Shown piece by piece: positions 43,144-52,818 of a stretch of DNA of 64,000 nucleotides. How positions within the stretch are numbered: the first letter of the stretch is position 1; every line of letters starts with the position of its first letter. The stretch is from Nitrospinae bacterium CG11_big_fil_rev_8_21_14_0_20_45_15 (GTDB lineage Bacteria > Nitrospinota > Nitrospinia > Nitrospinales > VA-1), in NCBI GenBank assembly GCA_002787235.1, contig PCWG01000033.1, forward strand, positions 188,438-252,437. Reading direction: 5' to 3'. A model generated the notes under the pieces. The model had not been told where the DNA came from. It was given only the letters and a program-made list of their open reading frames with translations, and did no database searches. The position numbers were made by a program, and so were the translations under genes.

Positions 43144-44415
43144 ATGGGAGGATTGGTCAGTTCATTATTCACTGGTGTCAGTGGGTTGCTTGGGAATTCC
43201 CAGGCGATGAACATCATCGGTGATAATATATCCAACGTGAATACGGTTGGTTTTAAGGGGAGCAAGGCGGTTTTCAGTGATATCTTCAGTACGATTTTGA
43301 CCAATGGTTCAACGACGAGCCAGGTGGGACGTGGTTCGCAGTTGCAGGGGGTTCTTCAATCTTTCAGTCAAGGTTCGTTTGAGGCTTCGTCCAATGCTTT
43401 GGATTTGGCGGTGGATGGTAGTGGTTTCTTTGTAACCAATAATGGTACTTCCAATTTCTACACACGTGCGGGCCAATTTCGGTTGAATGAAGGTGGTTTG
43501 GTTCAATCGATCACGGGTGAGATTCTTCAAGGTCAGCAAATTACTAACGGGGTTACTTCGGCGACAGTCAGTAATATTGATCTTGCGGGTGTGCAATCCT
43601 CTCCACAGGCATCCACTTCATTCACTTTGGGGGCTAATTTGGATGTTTCTGCTTCGGCGGGAACAACTTTTACTTCGCCTATCACCTTGTTCAATTCTGT
43701 GGGTGATACCACGATCATGAGTTTCGCCTGGACCAAGGCGGCAACACCTTCCAATACCTGGGGTTTCAATTTATCTTCCAGTTCAGGTACGGTGGCTACG
43801 GTCAATGGCGGTGCGGTTTCTTCGGGATCGGTTACTTTTGACAGTTCGGGTGTGTTGTCTTCTGTGACGGCTGGAGGATCGGCACTTTCATCTCTTGCCG
43901 ATATTCCTATTGTTATCAGTTTTACTGGGAGCAACCCAACGGCGGCAAATTTGAGTGTGAATTGGGACATTGCGACGGCTTCCGCATCGAATGGAAAGCT
44001 GACGGGCTTTGCCGCAGATTCCAACAACAACTCTCTCGTTCAAGATGGTTTCACAACGGGTACTTTGACGGGTCTTTCGGTGGATGGTGAAGGAAAAATC
44101 AGTGGCTTGTTCAACAACGGTCAAACGGAACAGTTGTTTCAAGTGACACTGGCAGATTTCCTTGCGCCTTCAGGACTCACTCGAAGAGGATCGAATTTGT
44201 TCAGCGAATCTCAGCAGTCTGGTCAGCCCACATTGGGTTTTGCTGGGTCGGGTGGTCTGGGTAGCATCATTGGCAACACGCTTGAGCTTTCCAACGTCGA
44301 TCTTGCGAGCGAATTTGTTACGATGATTCAGACTCAACAGGCATTTCAGGCCGCTGCACGAATCATTTCTACAACGGATGATTTGCTGACGGAAACGGTC
44401 AATCTGGTAAGATAA
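43144..44415 (+). CDS. flgE: Flagellar hook protein FlgE
   Basis: The 423-residue protein starts with M-G-G-L-V-S-S-L-F-T-G-V-S-G-L and the flagellar rod/hook N-motif S-N-V-N-T-V-G-F-K-G, and ends with the matching helix L-S-N-V-D-L-A-S-E-F-V-T-M-I-Q-T-Q-Q-A-F-Q. The middle Ser/Thr/Gly-rich domain with D-G-E-G-K-I-S-G-L is the FlgE D1/D2 portion. It is the main hook subunit, exported by the flagellar type III system. A strong terminator follows. Confidence 0.95.
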   Translation: MGGLVSSLFTGVSGLLGNSQAMNIIGDNISNVNTVGFKGSKAVFSDIFSTILTNGSTTSQVGRGSQLQGVLQSFSQGSFEASSNALDLAVDGSGFFVTNNGTSNFYTRAGQFRLNEGGLVQSITGEILQGQQITNGVTSATVSNIDLAGVQSSPQASTSFTLGANLDVSASAGTTFTSPITLFNSVGDTTIMSFAWTKAATPSNTWGFNLSSSSGTVATVNGGAVSSGSVTFDSSGVLSSVTAGGSALSSLADIPIVISFTGSNPTAANLSVNWDIATASASNGKLTGFAADSNNNSLVQDGFTTGTLTGLSVDGEGKISGLFNNGQTEQLFQVTLADFLAPSGLTRRGSNLFSESQQSGQPTLGFAGSGGLGSIIGNTLELSNVDLASEFVTMIQTQQAFQAAARIISTTDDLLTETVNLVR

Positions 44416-44435
44416 TATTTTACTTCATTTTAAAG

Positions 44436-44471
44436 GCGACTCTGGACTTGAGGTTCAGGGTCGCTTTTTTT
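44436..44471 (+). terminator. Rho-independent terminator of the fliK-flgD-flgE operon
   Basis: A 12-base stem with two G-T pairs (44436-44447 with 44453-44464) encloses a five-base loop and is followed by seven T. Confidence 0.88.
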
Positions 44472-44541
44472 ATTTGATTTATCCGCGTTACTCAGTGATT
44501 TGTTATTGGCTGAGCTGTACTGCATCTGTTAGATTAAGTGC

Positions 44542-45450
44542 ATGAACAGGGATTTGCATATATCCGAAGTTAAAAACGCCACATCTCTCCGCTTCAACAC
44601 ACTTTGGAAACAGAATTACCAGACGAATCATTCAGCGATTCTTAAAAATCCGGGCATTCTGGTTTTGCGAAAACGTTTTGATGGGGTTCCCGGGATTGTT
44701 GTGGGTGCGGGGCCTTCTCTGGAAAAAAACATTGCTCTTTTAAATCGGGTTTCTGGAAAGGCTGTCATCATCGCCAGTGATGCGGCTATGAAACCGCTTT
44801 TGCAACATGGCATCATTCCTTCCTTTGTCATCAGTCTGGACCCTCAAGATGATATTTTAAAATTTTTCACAGGTGAGAATACGCAGAGGATGATTCTGGT
44901 GGCACCTTCTGTGGTTCATCCGCGAATTTTGGACCTTTGGGCAGGCCGGGTACTTTTTTATCATCAACATGCGCCAGACATATCTGTTTTGACTCAAATT
45001 CAGAATTTAAGTCCAAAGATTGGTGTTTTGACGCCCGGTGGCACGGTGCTATCGGTGGCTTGCGATCTTGCTTTTCAAATGGGCTGCAATCCTATCCTTT
45101 TTTTGGGTCAAGATCTGGCTTGGGCAGGCAAAACAACTCATTCTCGCCTGGGCTCTGCGGGGGATGTTCCGTTTGAGTCAACGTTGATTCGTCAGCAGGA
45201 AAACATTGTTTATGAGGAGGATATTTTTGGGAAAAAACTCGCGACACTTAAAAGCATGTCGGTGTCGAAGGAATGGTTCCATTGGGCCTTTGCCAATTGG
45301 GATCGGGGCACTCCCATCACTTATCTTAATTGCAGTGAGTCGGGAATTATGAAAAAGGGTTGTGTGGTTCTTCCGTTTCGCGAAGCTATTTACAAGTATT
45401 GCCGTAAAAAAGTAAATGTCGAATGGACGTTAAAAAAGGCACTCAAATAG
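44542..45450 (+). CDS. DUF115 (MptE-like/Maf-type) protein
   Basis: The 302-residue protein is essentially a DUF115 domain: V-V-G-A-G-P-S-L-E-K-N-I nucleotide-binding loop (about residues 52-63), I-A-S-D-A-A strand, F-V-I-S-L-D-P and F-L-G-Q-D-L-A-W, the Rossmann-like pattern of the family. Related domains form the core of Maf proteins that add pseudaminic/legionaminic acids to flagellin, and of archaeal MptE. It is half the length of typical Maf proteins, so it lacks their extra domains. The position behind the hook operon fits a flagellar glycosylation role. Confidence 0.72.
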   Translation: MNRDLHISEVKNATSLRFNTLWKQNYQTNHSAILKNPGILVLRKRFDGVPGIVVGAGPSLEKNIALLNRVSGKAVIIASDAAMKPLLQHGIIPSFVISLDPQDDILKFFTGENTQRMILVAPSVVHPRILDLWAGRVLFYHQHAPDISVLTQIQNLSPKIGVLTPGGTVLSVACDLAFQMGCNPILFLGQDLAWAGKTTHSRLGSAGDVPFESTLIRQQENIVYEEDIFGKKLATLKSMSVSKEWFHWAFANWDRGTPITYLNCSESGIMKKGCVVLPFREAIYKYCRKKVNVEWTLKKALK

Positions 45451-45490
45451 GTTGTCTGACTGACTGGATAGTGCAAAGGCTTTGTCTGTT

Positions 45491-46312
45491 TTAAAGAGAA
45501 GTTTTTGCGCATCGTACCCCTTGCCATACTTTGAATATCTCTGGAGGGTCATTGAAGCGATAAGTTGTTCTCATATAATAGGCTTTGTAATACCAGTTCC
45601 CACCGCGCAAAACTTTGCTGTCTCCCTCATCGGGGCCTTGTGGGTTTCGCTCTGGCGAGGTGCTGTAATAATCTCCTGAGTACCAGTCGGCAACCCATTC
45701 CCAAACATTTCCTGCCATATGGTGAGCACCGTAAGGTGATTTCCCGAGCGGCAATGCGTCGACTTCCTCCATCGCTTTGAATTGATATTCGGAAAATTTC
45801 CTTCTGAAGGTAACGCGGTCATTTGTGGGAAACTCGTTGCCCCAAGGGAAAATCCTTTCGTCGGTTCCACGTGCGGCTTTTTCCCACTCGGCTTCGGTTG
45901 GTAATCGTTTGCCTTTCCAATTGCAATAGGAAGCGGCTCCATACCAGGATATTCTATTGGCGGGGTAGTGCTCCAGTCCTTCTCGTGGGCGATATTTTCC
46001 TTCTTCAAAAACGATGGTCACGGCAGGCCCTGGTTCGAAATATCGCTTTGCGTCTTCGGGATGCGAGTTTAAAAATTCAGAAAATTCCTCTGCGCTTGCT
46101 TCGTAAGCGTCTATCCAGAAGGTATCCAAAAATACTTTATGGACCGGTTCTTCATCGACATCGCCCCATGATTCGTCATTTTCGATAACGAATCCCATGG
46201 TGAATTCTCCTTCGGGCACTTGAACCATGGGGGAAGAGTGGGTGCATGCTGACAGGAGGATCAGACAAACAAGGCTGATCCAGTTTGTGATATTGAATTT
46301 TAAAAATTTCAT
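45491..46312 (-). CDS. FGE-sulfatase (SUMF1) domain lipoprotein
   Basis: From the ATG at 46312 the protein has 273 residues and a lipobox Leu-Ser-Ala-Cys in the signal (about residues 19-22). The formylglycine-generating-enzyme fold follows: V-P-E-G-E-F-T-M-G, P-A-N-R-I-S-W-Y-G-A, R-L-P-T-E-A-E-W-E-K-A-A-R-G, G-N-V-W-E-W-V-A-D-W-Y, and L-R-G-G-N-W-Y final strand. The two catalytic Cys of true FGE are missing (Tyr and Thr in their place), as in many bacterial FGE-fold proteins that bind rather than oxidise. Function unknown. Confidence 0.8.
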   Translation of the reverse strand: MKFLKFNITNWISLVCLILLSACTHSSPMVQVPEGEFTMGFVIENDESWGDVDEEPVHKVFLDTFWIDAYEASAEEFSEFLNSHPEDAKRYFEPGPAVTIVFEEGKYRPREGLEHYPANRISWYGAASYCNWKGKRLPTEAEWEKAARGTDERIFPWGNEFPTNDRVTFRRKFSEYQFKAMEEVDALPLGKSPYGAHHMAGNVWEWVADWYSGDYYSTSPERNPQGPDEGDSKVLRGGNWYYKAYYMRTTYRFNDPPEIFKVWQGVRCAKTSL

Positions 46313-46379
46313 GTTGATGGAGGGAATGAAGTCAAATGGCTTTGCAATTTCTTTCAACCATTAAGAAGATATCATTTTG

Positions 46380-46604
46380 TTATTTGATGTGGGAATCGTC
46401 GCAGAAAGGGCGGTTTTTTGTTTTAAAGCATTTACAGATTTTGTAGGTCTTGTTTTTATCCAGTGAAACGACGACCGGTTCTTTACCGCCACCCAATGTA
46501 TGGTGGGAAGCGTCGCAATAGGGCCAATGCCGAGATTGCATACAAGTGCAAACCAGAATTTCTTCTTCGCCGGTTAATTCTTCTGGTCCAATTTGATCGG
46601 TCAT
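46380..46604 (-). CDS. Dual CDGSH iron-sulfur domain protein
   Basis: The 74-residue protein holds two copies of the C-x-C-x2-[S/T]-x3-P-x-C-D-x-S-H cluster motif: C-T-C-M-Q-S-R-H-W-P-Y-C-D-A-S-H (about residues 19-34) and C-K-C-F-K-T-K-N-R-P-F-C-D-D-S-H (about 57-72). Each binds a [2Fe-2S] cluster with three Cys and one His. Such small CDGSH proteins are redox or cluster-transfer factors in the cytoplasm. The next gene on the same strand is the zinc-ribbon protein, 58 bases upstream. Confidence 0.9.
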   Translation of the reverse strand: MTDQIGPEELTGEEEILVCTCMQSRHWPYCDASHHTLGGGKEPVVVSLDKNKTYKICKCFKTKNRPFCDDSHIK

Positions 46605-46661
46605 AATTCTTTTTTTAATAAGTTGGTTTCAATGTTTTTGCATTGAATTGCAGGGCTGTAT

Positions 46662-47048
46662 TCAGTCCAGCTGGGGTTGTTTGCTAGGATCGTCTTCCAC
46701 ATCTTCCATTTTCTTATCAAAGAGTTTGTGAGACAAGATCCAGGAACCCCAGGCAACGCCGATAACCGTTCCTCCTCCAATGGAAGCCCATAATGTGGTG
46801 TTGCCTGATTCGGACATGCCGCGTAAGAAAACAAACATTCCCAGGGGCAGGGACATTACAAAGCCAAAACAAGTCAGTAACATGGCACTGCGGGCAAAGT
46901 ATTTTGGGCGTACGTCTACATTGAGCTCTGGAAGGTATTTGTGGTTCTCTTCATTTGCCATGTCCAGAAGTGGTTCTTCGCCTTCACATTTGGGGCAGAA
47001 TTTACCGCCCCAAAATGAATTTTTACATTTCAAACAAAATTTAACCAT
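46662..47048 (-). CDS. Zinc-ribbon membrane protein of unknown function
   Basis: The 128-residue protein has a zinc ribbon at residues 5-21 (Cys-x2-Cys and Cys-x2-Cys) and two membrane spans (about 55-75 and 85-105). It ends with an acidic, Lys-rich tail. It probably sits in the inner membrane with the ribbon in the cytoplasm. No family recognised; it is upstream of the CDGSH gene and could be read with it. Confidence 0.6.
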   Translation of the reverse strand: MVKFCLKCKNSFWGGKFCPKCEGEEPLLDMANEENHKYLPELNVDVRPKYFARSAMLLTCFGFVMSLPLGMFVFLRGMSESGNTTLWASIGGGTVIGVAWGSWILSHKLFDKKMEDVEDDPSKQPQLD

Positions 47049-47238
47049 CGTCTAACCGTCGAAGAATGTAATAGATTTTTAGGAATGTTACCTGATTTGT
47101 ACGCAAAAGATCAATGATGAAGTAAAAAGCGTGCTGTGTGAGGGGTGCGACCGGAAAACTTCGATGCAGGTTTTGAACGGATAGGGAAGGAAAGGATGGA
47201 ACCTGGAAGTTTTTGAATAAAAGTTTTATCGTTAAAAA

Positions 47239-48105
47239 TCAGGCGGCCTGTAAAAATGCACCCGAAGAACTTTTGAATTTTGGAATGATCTGATTTTTAA
47301 ATAGATCGTCCAACTGCTGGTGGGTAAGGCCTGTGATCTTAAGTGAATTCTGATCTAAAACAGGGGGAAGCGGTTCAATGGTGCTTCCAACGCAATAAGA
47401 TTTAGTGTAATGATCTGCAAGGTGGATAATAGAGATTTCCAGTTTGAAATGGTTTGCTCTAGTGGGTTGATGATGGTATCTGGCAATTTTTTGGTAAAGA
47501 AGTGGCAATCCCCAGGTTTGTAACAAGCGTTCTCCAACTAAAGAATGATCGAAACCGAGTACAATCCATTCGGCATCATTCAGAGGCATTTTTGTTTCTA
47601 TACAATGCTTGACAACTTCCTCCACTTTCTCTGGAATTTTAAGGCATAAAAAAAGCAAACCAGCGTTATGTAATAAGCCACTAATAAAAATTTTTTCGTC
47701 TATGGATTGAGATTGGTTTACTTGATCTGAGATTTCTCTGGATGCGAAAGCACAACACAAACTGTGCTCCCAAAAAGCGCGCATTGAAATCACCTTATTG
47801 GACATTCCTTTAAATCTTTCAACGAGGAGTGTGGAGAAAGCTAAATCTTTTATTTCGTTTAATCCCAGAATGGTCAGTGCGTGTGAAATAGTTTCGATTT
47901 TACTTGAAGGGGCATAATAAGGGGTATTCGCAATAGACAGTAATCGCGCTGTCAAATTGGTATCCGTGCGAATAACGTTTCCAATATCATTGAAGGTACT
48001 GCAAGGATTATCAACGACGTCCTGAAGTTGATAGAAAATATCCGGCAGAGTCGCAATTTCGATCTCTCCTTCGAACAATTTATTAAATTTTGACAAATTT
48101 GACAC
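47239..48105 (-). CDS. HDOD domain protein
   Basis: The 288-residue protein is a single HDOD domain with a short helical tail: L-P-D-I-F-Y-Q-L, I-R-T-D-T-N-L-T-A-R-L-L-S-I-A-N-T-P-Y-Y, I-S-H-A-L-T-I-L-G-L-N-E-I-K, and the H-N-A-G-L-L segment in place of a metal-binding HD. HDOD proteins lack phosphohydrolase activity and act in signal networks. It lies at the left of a minus-strand signalling cluster but is separated from it by a small plus-strand gene. Confidence 0.88.
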   Translation of the reverse strand: MSNLSKFNKLFEGEIEIATLPDIFYQLQDVVDNPCSTFNDIGNVIRTDTNLTARLLSIANTPYYAPSSKIETISHALTILGLNEIKDLAFSTLLVERFKGMSNKVISMRAFWEHSLCCAFASREISDQVNQSQSIDEKIFISGLLHNAGLLFLCLKIPEKVEEVVKHCIETKMPLNDAEWIVLGFDHSLVGERLLQTWGLPLLYQKIARYHHQPTRANHFKLEISIIHLADHYTKSYCVGSTIEPLPPVLDQNSLKITGLTHQQLDDLFKNQIIPKFKSSSGAFLQAA

Positions 48106-48437
48106 GAGGTATTTTCCCGCTTTCAGTGTCGTACAGACAATAAGAAGCCTATTTTTTTATAGCTATAAACGACTATTATTGTATACCATTTACATTATTT
48201 TAGACTCTTTGCGGGGTGGTTACAATAGGTTTTTAAGCAGTTTCGAAGGCGTGAGCTTAGGAATTTTTTATGCTCAAATAGATTGTTATCAGGTGAGTTT
48301 CAATTTTTTAAAATTCGGATGATGTGGACAGGCAGATTGTGTTGGATTGATTTCAGTATGAAAAATGTACATGGTGTAAGTTTTTATTCTTATTGACCGA
48401 TAAGTTTTATAAATAAAATTTTGAAGGGAGATAAGTG
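48106..48437. other. Divergent spacer, HDOD gene and small gene
   Basis: 332 AT-rich bases that must hold the promoters of both flanking genes. No strong box pair or hairpin was found. Confidence 0.4.
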
Positions 48438-48620
48438 ATGGAGGACTTGGTAAAAAGTGAGGAAGCAGGTCAAAATATGTGGTCTCCTAAACCTAAGTCC
48501 AGGGAGCATGTAGAGGAATTATTGCGAAGGCAAAATATCAACACGTTTGTTGAAATTTATGGAAAAGATGTTTTTAAAAAATTTAGAAAAAACAGGGTTC
48601 CAATTTCCAAACGGACTTGA
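48438..48620 (+). CDS. Small protein of unknown function (60 residues)
   Basis: The ATG at 48438 follows AGGGAG at a spacing of seven. A GTG directly before it would add one residue but is too close to the site. The product is basic in its second half, with E-H-V-E-E-L-L-R-R-Q-N-I-N and a C-terminal F-K-K-F-R-K-N-R. No signal peptide or membrane span. Not recognised. It is the only plus-strand gene inside a minus-strand signalling cluster. Confidence 0.5.
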   Translation: MEDLVKSEEAGQNMWSPKPKSREHVEELLRRQNINTFVEIYGKDVFKKFRKNRVPISKRT

Positions 48621-48711
48621 AAAAAATTTTTTATCTGAAAATGACTCTACATGGTATGAAAGATCAGAATCTTGATCTCTGTTAATTAAGATTAGTTTGG
48701 ATTTTGAAGAG

Positions 48712-49875
48712 CTACGCAGGCAAGCTTTCCTGTGTGTTTTTAAATGCGGGGAGCTCTAAAGTGAAGCAACTTCCCTCATCAAGTTTGCTTTCTACTTTGA
48801 TTTTACCGTTCATGATTTCAGTCAATTTTTTTACTGTTGTGAGACCCATTCCGACGCCACCCACAATTGTTTTATGATGTTCCTGTCTGAAAAATGGCTC
48901 AAATATTCGTTCGGTAAGCTCCTGAGGGATTCCTTCTCCTGTATCCTTGATTGAAGTTAACACGAGTCCATCCTGCTGACTCATGTCCACCGTCACATTC
49001 CCTGCTTCCTTGTTGTACTTGATGGCATTGAGTAAGAGAGCGATCAGAATCTGTTTGATGCGTCGTTTCTCACCTTTCACAATAAGAGTTTCATTGGTCG
49101 TGGCATTGTTGATGAGAGTTATTTGCCTTTTTTTTGCTTCGGGAGCGACGGCGTCGAGGGCTTCTTCAAGTGCTGGTTTTAAAGAAACTTTTCCTGATAG
49201 AATCTTTAAGTTTCCCGTATCTAAATCAGTTACATCGAGAACCTCTTCAATCATTTTGAGTAAATGTTTCCCGGCATCTATGATTAGATTCATGTGTTTT
49301 TTTTGTTCTTCTGTCAACCCTGGGGGCTGGCTCATTTCCAATAGTTGAGCAAAACCAAGCACTGAGTTCAAGGGTGTCTTAAGCTCATGGCTCATTCGAG
49401 ACAGAAATTCTGACTTTGCGATACTATCTTCTTTGGCTTCATGCATTGACAGAATCGCATTTTTCAAATCTTTTGTAATTTTATGCAACTGCAATTGAGT
49501 TTCTATTCGGGCCAGCAGTTCTTCCATGCAGAATGGTTTTGTAATATAATCGGCTCCACCAACGGAGAACCCTTCAACAATATCTTTTGTCTCTATTTTT
49601 GCAGTGATGAAAATGATGGGAATGTCCCGGGTGGATTGATCGGCTTTAAGTCTTTGACAGGTTTCAAATCCATTGATTCCGGGCATCATGATATCGAGTA
49701 AAATAAGATCGGGCTGGGTTTTGGGAATTGTTTTCAGTGCGATTTCACCACTTGGTGCCATCAATATATTAAACCCGTAGTGAGTCAATGTTTTTTTCAG
49801 AATATCCACATTGGCAGGTGTGTCGTCCACGATCAGAATTTTCATTCCAGTGAACTCGTGTTTTAATTTTGGCAT
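48712..49875 (-). CDS. Receiver-histidine kinase protein
   Basis: The 387-residue protein has an N-terminal receiver (I-L-I-V-D-D-T, phospho-Asp in L-I-L-L-D-I-M-M-P-G-I-N-G-F-E, Lys in Y-I-T-K-P-F), a short coiled coil, HisKA with S-R-M-S-H-E-L-K-T-P-L-N-S-V-L-G and a HATPase_c domain with D-T-G-E-G-I and G-V-G-M-G-L. It is cytoplasmic and likely part of a phosphorelay with the larger hybrid kinase immediately upstream, whose receivers and HisKA it closely resembles. Confidence 0.9.
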   Translation of the reverse strand: MPKLKHEFTGMKILIVDDTPANVDILKKTLTHYGFNILMAPSGEIALKTIPKTQPDLILLDIMMPGINGFETCQRLKADQSTRDIPIIFITAKIETKDIVEGFSVGGADYITKPFCMEELLARIETQLQLHKITKDLKNAILSMHEAKEDSIAKSEFLSRMSHELKTPLNSVLGFAQLLEMSQPPGLTEEQKKHMNLIIDAGKHLLKMIEEVLDVTDLDTGNLKILSGKVSLKPALEEALDAVAPEAKKRQITLINNATTNETLIVKGEKRRIKQILIALLLNAIKYNKEAGNVTVDMSQQDGLVLTSIKDTGEGIPQELTERIFEPFFRQEHHKTIVGGVGMGLTTVKKLTEIMNGKIKVESKLDEGSCFTLELPAFKNTQESLPA

Positions 49876-49950
49876 ACCTGTTTCCTGTAATTTTTCTTCG
49901 CCGGGTATTTATCTTGCTGACTTTTCGGTTTGTTATGTGTCAAAAAAACT

Positions 49951-52818
49951 TTATTTTTTAGAAACAATAGAATCAATTTTCTCGATGAATTGAGGGATAT
50001 TGATTGGCTTTGGAATATAGTCCTCAAATCCTGCCTTCATGGTTTCTTTGATATCGGTTGCCATCGCGTTGGCACTGATGGCCATTATCGGGATTTTAAA
50101 AGTCAAAGGATTCTGTTTGAGTATTCTGCATGCTTCGATACCGCTCATTCCGGGTAGGTTGATATCCATTAAGATAAGATCTGGTTTTTGGCTGATGGCA
50201 AGTTCAATACCCGTATCAGCATTTGTAGCCATAATCAATATAAGGTTTTCTTTAATCATCAAAGCTTGTTGAACCAGTGTCATGTTGGTGGCGTTATCTT
50301 CAATATAGAGAATCTTGATTGCTTGTTCTGAAATTTCTGGAAGTGCAGAGTCGGCAGGTGAGACAATTGCGAGGCCGTCTGTTTTGGACTCTGGCTTGCT
50401 AAGTCGAAATTCCACATGGAAATCACTCCCTTTCCCCGGCGTACTTTCGAAATTAAGATGCCCTGCCATCAATTCAACGAATTTTTTTGTTATAGAAAGT
50501 CCAATTCCTGTTCCTTCAATTCCTGAGGCATCGGCACCCAAACGATTAAAATTTTCAAAGATATTATCTTTTTGATCCTTTGGAATTCCTAATCCTGTAT
50601 CGCTAACAGTTATCCGCAAAAAATCAGGGGTTGCCACGCTAAGCTTTACCAGAACCTTGCCATTCTCAATGTTGTATTTGATTGCATTGGAAATGAGGTT
50701 GAGCATCACCTGTTTAAAACGAATCTTGTCCACGATGATGTTCTGATTTGACAGCTCGTTTCGCTCATACTCTAAAACAACTCTGTATTTTGTTGCCAGA
50801 GGATTGGATAGCAGGATCACATCATTCAGCAAATCCCCTACAGGCAATGGTGCTAGAGAAAGATTTACTTTATCGGCCTCAATACGCGTTAAATCGAGAA
50901 TCTCGTTAATGAGTTCCAATAAATGCTCTCCCGATTTGGAAATATTTTTAATGTTCTCTATTTGGTTGGGATTCATTGAGTTCTGTTGCATTAATAACAA
51001 TTGGGCGAATCCCAATATGGAGTTCAGGGGCGTTCGGAACTCATGACTCATGTTGGATAAGAAATTTGATTTGGCTCGATTGGCTTTTTCGGCAGATTCT
51101 TTTGCCATGATCAGCTGATTTTCGGCATGCTTTCGCTCGGTTATGTCTTGAGCGACGGCAAAGAAGACCGTTTCAAGGTCCTGCTCAAGAAATTGCAAAC
51201 GGATTTCAATGGGGTACTCAGAGCCATTTTTGCGCTTATGAAACGTTGTGAATATAATTTCAGATTTAGTTTTTTCAAGTAAAGGTTTTGTAAGAATTTT
51301 AAAATTCTCTTGAGTCATATCTCGTTTGATGTCCAATGGAGTCATTTGTAAAAGTTCTTCCATCGAGTAACCGAGATTGTCTAAAGCGGCTTTGTTGACC
51401 ATCTTAAATTTGTAAGTCAACGCATCAAAAACATAAATTTCGTTTGAGGTGGAGTTAAGCACCCGGCTGAAACGAAGTATCTCCTCATCGGCATGCTTGC
51501 GTTCAGTGATATCCCGTAACGTTCCAATGTAAATCACTGCATCTTTGATTGTCATCACAGATACGCCCAAATCCAAAGGGAATGTGGAACCGTTTTTACG
51601 CAAACCGACTACTTCACGTCCTACACCTATGATTTTGCTTTTACCGGTTTCTGCATATTTTTGAAGGTATTCATCGTGCTCGCTGTGATAGGGCTCGGGC
51701 ATGAGCATCTTGACATTTTTCCCAATCATCTCAGAACTCGAATATCCAAACATTCGTTCAGCGGCAGGGTTGAATGTTTCTATTTGTCCTTTGAAATTGA
51801 TTGTTATCAGACCATCCAGAACATTGTCGGTGATACTTTTGAGGTAATACTCTTTTTCGAGAATACTTCGTGTTACATCCTCAACACGATCTTCAAGTTT
51901 TGAGTAAGCTTTGATCAACTCGAAATTGTTAGATTCCAATTCCTGGTTTTGAAGTTCTATTTTTTTATTAAGGGATGCAATTGAAAGTTCTCTTTCCTTG
52001 ATCAGTTTTTTTAGTTTTAAGTGTGAATGAACTCTGGCCAATACCTCCTCTTCGTGAAAAGGTTTGGTAATATAGTCCACCGCTCCAACTGCAAATCCGT
52101 TGAGATAATTCTCGGTTTCGTTGCAGGCAGATATGAAAATTATGGGAATATCCTGAGTTGTTTGATTTGACTTGAGTCTGCGGCAGGTTTCAAAACCATC
52201 GATTCTACCTGGCATCATAATGTCCATTAGAATCAAATCAGGGAATGTCTTGCCTGCGATTTCAAGAGCAATTTCGCCACTGGGAGCAAAGGAGATATTT
52301 AATTTCATGAGGGTCAGCATACTTCTTAACACAGTGATGCTGTTCGGGTTGTCATCTACAACCAACACCTTCATCCCCGTTACTTCGTCAAAAGGTACGG
52401 TAAATTTTTTATTGGATGAAATGCCTGATGTTATCGATTTGTCGTTTCCCAACACTTTACTGAAAGTGGCTGCAAGCAACTCAGGAGTTAGAGCAGACTT
52501 GGATATGAAATCATCTGCTCCGATTTCCTCAATAGAATTTAAAATGGCGGGATTGTCATGGGCGGTGATTATGATGACAGGTACTTGAGGCTGGAGTTCC
52601 TTTATTTTTTTTAAGATTGCAGGGGCTGTGCTGTCGCTTAAAAGGTAGTCGAGTAATACGTAATCAAATTTTTTGATTTTTACACACTCAATGGCCTCTG
52701 CGCCATTTTCGACCTCTTCTATTTGCATTTCAGCATCTACTTCTTTGAGTATTAGCTTTAGCAGAAAGCGAAATTCTGACCGATCGTCAATGATGAGTAT
52801 TTTGCAATTTTGTTTCAA
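49951..52818 (-). CDS. Hybrid sensor kinase REC-REC-PAS-PAS-HisKA-HATPase-REC
   Basis: The 955-residue protein has, in order, receiver 1 (about 5-125, Asp in V-L-L-D-Y), receiver 2 (about 148-270, Asp in L-I-L-M-D-I-M-M-P-G), a coiled coil, PAS 1 (about 335-450, G-L-I-T-I-N-F-K-G) with PAC, PAS 2 (about 455-575), HisKA (N-M-S-H-E-F-R-T-P-L-N-S), HATPase_c (N-L-I-S-N-A-I-K-Y, D-T-G-L-G-I, G-T-G-I-G-L) and receiver 3 (about 830-950, Asp in L-I-L-M-D-I-N-L-P-G). No membrane span is seen, so signals must be cytoplasmic. It is part of the run of co-directional signalling genes. Confidence 0.92.
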   Translation of the reverse strand: MKQNCKILIIDDRSEFRFLLKLILKEVDAEMQIEEVENGAEAIECVKIKKFDYVLLDYLLSDSTAPAILKKIKELQPQVPVIIITAHDNPAILNSIEEIGADDFISKSALTPELLAATFSKVLGNDKSITSGISSNKKFTVPFDEVTGMKVLVVDDNPNSITVLRSMLTLMKLNISFAPSGEIALEIAGKTFPDLILMDIMMPGRIDGFETCRRLKSNQTTQDIPIIFISACNETENYLNGFAVGAVDYITKPFHEEEVLARVHSHLKLKKLIKERELSIASLNKKIELQNQELESNNFELIKAYSKLEDRVEDVTRSILEKEYYLKSITDNVLDGLITINFKGQIETFNPAAERMFGYSSSEMIGKNVKMLMPEPYHSEHDEYLQKYAETGKSKIIGVGREVVGLRKNGSTFPLDLGVSVMTIKDAVIYIGTLRDITERKHADEEILRFSRVLNSTSNEIYVFDALTYKFKMVNKAALDNLGYSMEELLQMTPLDIKRDMTQENFKILTKPLLEKTKSEIIFTTFHKRKNGSEYPIEIRLQFLEQDLETVFFAVAQDITERKHAENQLIMAKESAEKANRAKSNFLSNMSHEFRTPLNSILGFAQLLLMQQNSMNPNQIENIKNISKSGEHLLELINEILDLTRIEADKVNLSLAPLPVGDLLNDVILLSNPLATKYRVVLEYERNELSNQNIIVDKIRFKQVMLNLISNAIKYNIENGKVLVKLSVATPDFLRITVSDTGLGIPKDQKDNIFENFNRLGADASGIEGTGIGLSITKKFVELMAGHLNFESTPGKGSDFHVEFRLSKPESKTDGLAIVSPADSALPEISEQAIKILYIEDNATNMTLVQQALMIKENLILIMATNADTGIELAISQKPDLILMDINLPGMSGIEACRILKQNPLTFKIPIMAISANAMATDIKETMKAGFEDYIPKPINIPQFIEKIDSIVSKK

